Positions 29,039-30,592 of a stretch of DNA of 30,592 nucleotides are shown here, one piece after another. The position numbers and the translations under genes were made by a program. The notes beneath the pieces are model-generated. The model worked only from the letters and a program-made list of their open reading frames with translations. It made no database searches and was not told where the DNA came from. Source of the stretch: an uncultured Lewinella sp. GTDB lineage: Bacteria > Bacteroidota > Bacteroidia > Chitinophagales > Saprospiraceae. Positions within the stretch are counted from its first letter, which is position 1. Every line of letters starts with the position of its first letter. The stretch is taken from contig CALIGP010000295.1 of the NCBI GenBank assembly GCA_938021455.1, positions 1-30,592 on the forward strand, given 5' to 3'.

Positions 29039-30436
29039 CTATTGACGCATCCCTGGATAACCACTTAATAAAGACCGCCGGAACCTGTTTTGATCGTTTT
29101 TACTCATCGGACTGTCCGGCAAGACAATTACTTGTTTCTGAGCCTCCAAATTAAACAGGAGATTATGCCCTTCATAGGCTTCTGCCATCGGCTTCAAACC
29201 TAATTTGAGGCGACGTTCATCCAGGTGCTCAGGATCTTCCACAGGCCAGAAATTTAGACCGTATTCACTTCTGGTATCAGGGTAAGATATTCTCGTCCCA
29301 AAGCGCTGTTTCTGTCTAGCTTTATACCTACAGTAATCATAAGTGAAAGGTAGAAAAAAGGGGGTTTTTCTGATTAGAAAGGCCGATCGTAATTCTTCCC
29401 AGTACTGATCTAGAAGTTCAGGTCGAACGCCATTAAGTATCGTTAGGAAAATGAACTCTCGATCTGCTACTAACTCTCTTGGAGGAACCCCTACACGGTC
29501 AAGAATATTTTCCACCTTTTGGGACAGCACTCGCCTTAAGCTGTCTTTGTCGCCAAGGGGTATTTCATTAGAAAAACTCAGGTGATATTCGTATTCAACC
29601 AAAGTCTCGGCGGAGGAAGTTTTTGGTCTTCGACCGATTAAAAAAAGGTCCCATAACTGATCTATTTCACGGGCTAAACTAGCGTCAAAGCCAGGGAAGT
29701 GTTTTTCGATTTGACTACCGATTAATCCAGCAAATTTGTCATTCTCCAGCGAGTGCGTAAATTCTGGATGAAACCGAATCATGGCAATGGCTCCAGCTGG
29801 CCAATCCGCAAAACCTTCCTCCAAATATTTTTCAGCCATTGGAAAATTTCCTAGCTGAAAAGCACACGCTGCTGCACGTAATTTGCTTAGGTTATTATTC
29901 TGGCTCATGGCCAAGACTTTTTCATAATAATTAAGTGCACGCTTGTAAGTCTTGCTAAGCATCGATTGGCGAGCAATTTCAACCAGAGAAATATAAAGAT
30001 CGGTTTGGTTGACATACATCTGATTTATTAGATGTCTCCTTCCAGATACCTGTCCATTTTGACTAGGCCCTAATGCATAGGCTGCCCTTCCCATAATTCT
30101 AACGCCTAAAGGTTCGTTATGCCATTCCCCAAATTCCGGAGCATCCAAAAATATGACCGTTGTTTCCAGAGGTGCTATTTGAAACAAGTGAATAAATAAG
30201 CGATTGCTTATCTCATACTTTGTCAAAACGTGTGCAGAGATCGCGGCGCGAAGCATGTCAATATATTCTCCCTTGTCCAGCTGGAAGGCTTTGGTATATG
30301 TTTTTAATGCCTTTCGGTGTTCTCCCTTGGAATAAGCGATTCGGGCCTTTTCGGCTAGCAGGGGGTAACTCTCCGTTGATTGGGCGGTAAGGATGCTTTG
30401 GCAAATTAGAAGGCAGAGAATAAATATATTTTTCAT
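29039..30436 (-). CDS. Exported TPR protein
   Basis: A 465-residue exported protein. The signal peptide (MKNIFILCLLICQSILTAQ) is followed by tetratricopeptide-like helical pairs: residues 24-60 (YPLLAEKARIAYSKGEHRKALKTYTKAFQLDKG) and 150-215 (MLSKTYKRALNYYEKVLAMSQ, LGNFPMAEKYLEEGF). The C-terminal third (residues 310-440) has PFFLPFTYDYCRYKARQKQRFGTR and RRLKLGLKPMAEAYEGHNL, which weakly recalls the DUF6624 domain often found after TPRs. The composition is more AT-rich than its neighbours. Partner and function are unknown. Ends 98 bases from the kinase stop, convergent. Confidence 0.82.
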   Translation of the reverse strand: MKNIFILCLLICQSILTAQSTESYPLLAEKARIAYSKGEHRKALKTYTKAFQLDKGEYIDMLRAAISAHVLTKYEISNRLFIHLFQIAPLETTVIFLDAPEFGEWHNEPLGVRIMGRAAYALGPSQNGQVSGRRHLINQMYVNQTDLYISLVEIARQSMLSKTYKRALNYYEKVLAMSQNNNLSKLRAAACAFQLGNFPMAEKYLEEGFADWPAGAIAMIRFHPEFTHSLENDKFAGLIGSQIEKHFPGFDASLAREIDQLWDLFLIGRRPKTSSAETLVEYEYHLSFSNEIPLGDKDSLRRVLSQKVENILDRVGVPPRELVADREFIFLTILNGVRPELLDQYWEELRSAFLIRKTPFFLPFTYDYCRYKARQKQRFGTRISYPDTRSEYGLNFWPVEDPEHLDERRLKLGLKPMAEAYEGHNLLFNLEAQKQVIVLPDSPMSKNDQNRFRRSLLSGYPGMRQ

Positions 30437-30461
30437 AACAGGGTGTAAAAACTAATAAAAA

Positions 30462-30592
30462 CTAACTAGTATAATCATTCCGGTTAATCCCCAGCTTATT
30501 CATTTTGCTCATGAGTGTACGGCCGTTGACGTCGAGTTTTTCGGCGGCCCCGCCGGGGCCGGTCACCTTACCCTTCGTACGTTTGAGTGCTT
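30462..30592 (-). CDS. Sigma-54-dependent activator, C-terminal fragment
   Basis: The reverse strand from the right edge encodes about 43 residues ending at a TAG at 30462-30464: ALKRTKGKVTGPGGAAEKLDVNGRTL followed by MSKMNKLGINR. This is the Fis-type helix-turn-helix that ends FhlA/NtrC-like activators, with the GPGGAAE and TLMSKMNKLGI motifs that are well conserved in that group. The AAA+ domain and any sensory domain lie outside the window. A 25-base gap separates it from the TPR gene, which is on the same strand downstream, so the two could be co-transcribed. Confidence 0.88.
   Translation of the reverse strand, partial: ALKRTKGKVTGPGGAAEKLDVNGRTLMSKMNKLGINRNDYTS

Overview
This window comes from a Bacteroidota chromosome, most likely a Saprospiria/Lewinella-type marine bacterium. 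The signs are a type IX secretion (T9SS) C-terminal sorting domain, a SusD-free set of Bacteroidota lipoproteins and small outer-membrane barrels, the split atpD-atpC arrangement, a giant periplasmic beta-propeller histidine kinase with an adjacent NarL-type regulator, promoters of the TTTG / TAnnTTTG kind, and almost no Shine-Dalgarno sequences. The taxonomic call is inference from gene content and promoter style. I saw no transposase, integrase, phage or CRISPR genes.

Layout. 1-6.8 kb: surface and secreted proteins (fragment of a small LysM/BON-like protein, an Ig-like lipoprotein, a ricin-lectin protein, an unrecognised cytoplasmic protein, a T9SS cargo protein). 7.1-9.3 kb: metG. 9.4-10.6 kb: an internally shortened AraC regulator divergent from a PAP2 phosphatase. 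10.6-10.95 kb: a cluster of tRNA-derived sequences on the plus strand. 11.0-16.1 kb: a small outer-membrane protein, a MaoC hydratase divergent from an Hsp20 chaperone, a DUF389 membrane protein, a LolD-type ATPase and purU. 16.4-18.3 kb: atpD-atpC. 18.4-22.5 kb: an outer-membrane protein, a DUF2207 membrane protein and a GH73-like membrane-anchored protein lacking its catalytic Glu. 22.9-24.9 kb: hldD-fbp. 25.1-28.9 kb: a LuxR/NarL response regulator and its hybrid-sized sensor kinase. 29.0-30.6 kb: a TPR protein and the tail of a sigma-54 activator.

Three things are not explained by the gene list. (1) The tRNA cluster at 10.6-10.95 kb holds one near-normal tRNA-Glu-like gene followed by a T-half and a D-half in the wrong order: the 3' half (10854-10890) lies upstream of the 5' half (10895-10931). 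Joined in the reverse order they make a cloverleaf with textbook dimensions. This is either a circularly permuted tRNA gene or the remnant of a tandem duplication with only the two inner halves intact. (2) Gaps next to metG, atpC and the DUF389 gene contain arrays with an exact or nearly exact 8-nt period whose words differ (GACT-, CCAA/TTGG- and CCTT-based). The arrays at metG and atpC are arranged as long inverted repeats ending at the start codon. A looser array lies near 28.96 kb. (3) A dispersed inverted-repeat family with arms resembling GGGCGCGGACGCAGGTGCA has two complete copies and about five half or decayed copies; at least two arms have become protein-coding (in the ATP lid of the sensor kinase and at the end of a signal peptide). 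A separate palindromic element sits in frame inside metG.

Functionally, the window mixes housekeeping work (translation, ATP synthesis, one-carbon metabolism, gluconeogenesis, LPS heptose) with envelope proteins and signalling. Apart from atpD-atpC, hldD-fbp, the regulator-kinase pair and possibly lolD-DUF389, the genes look independently transcribed.
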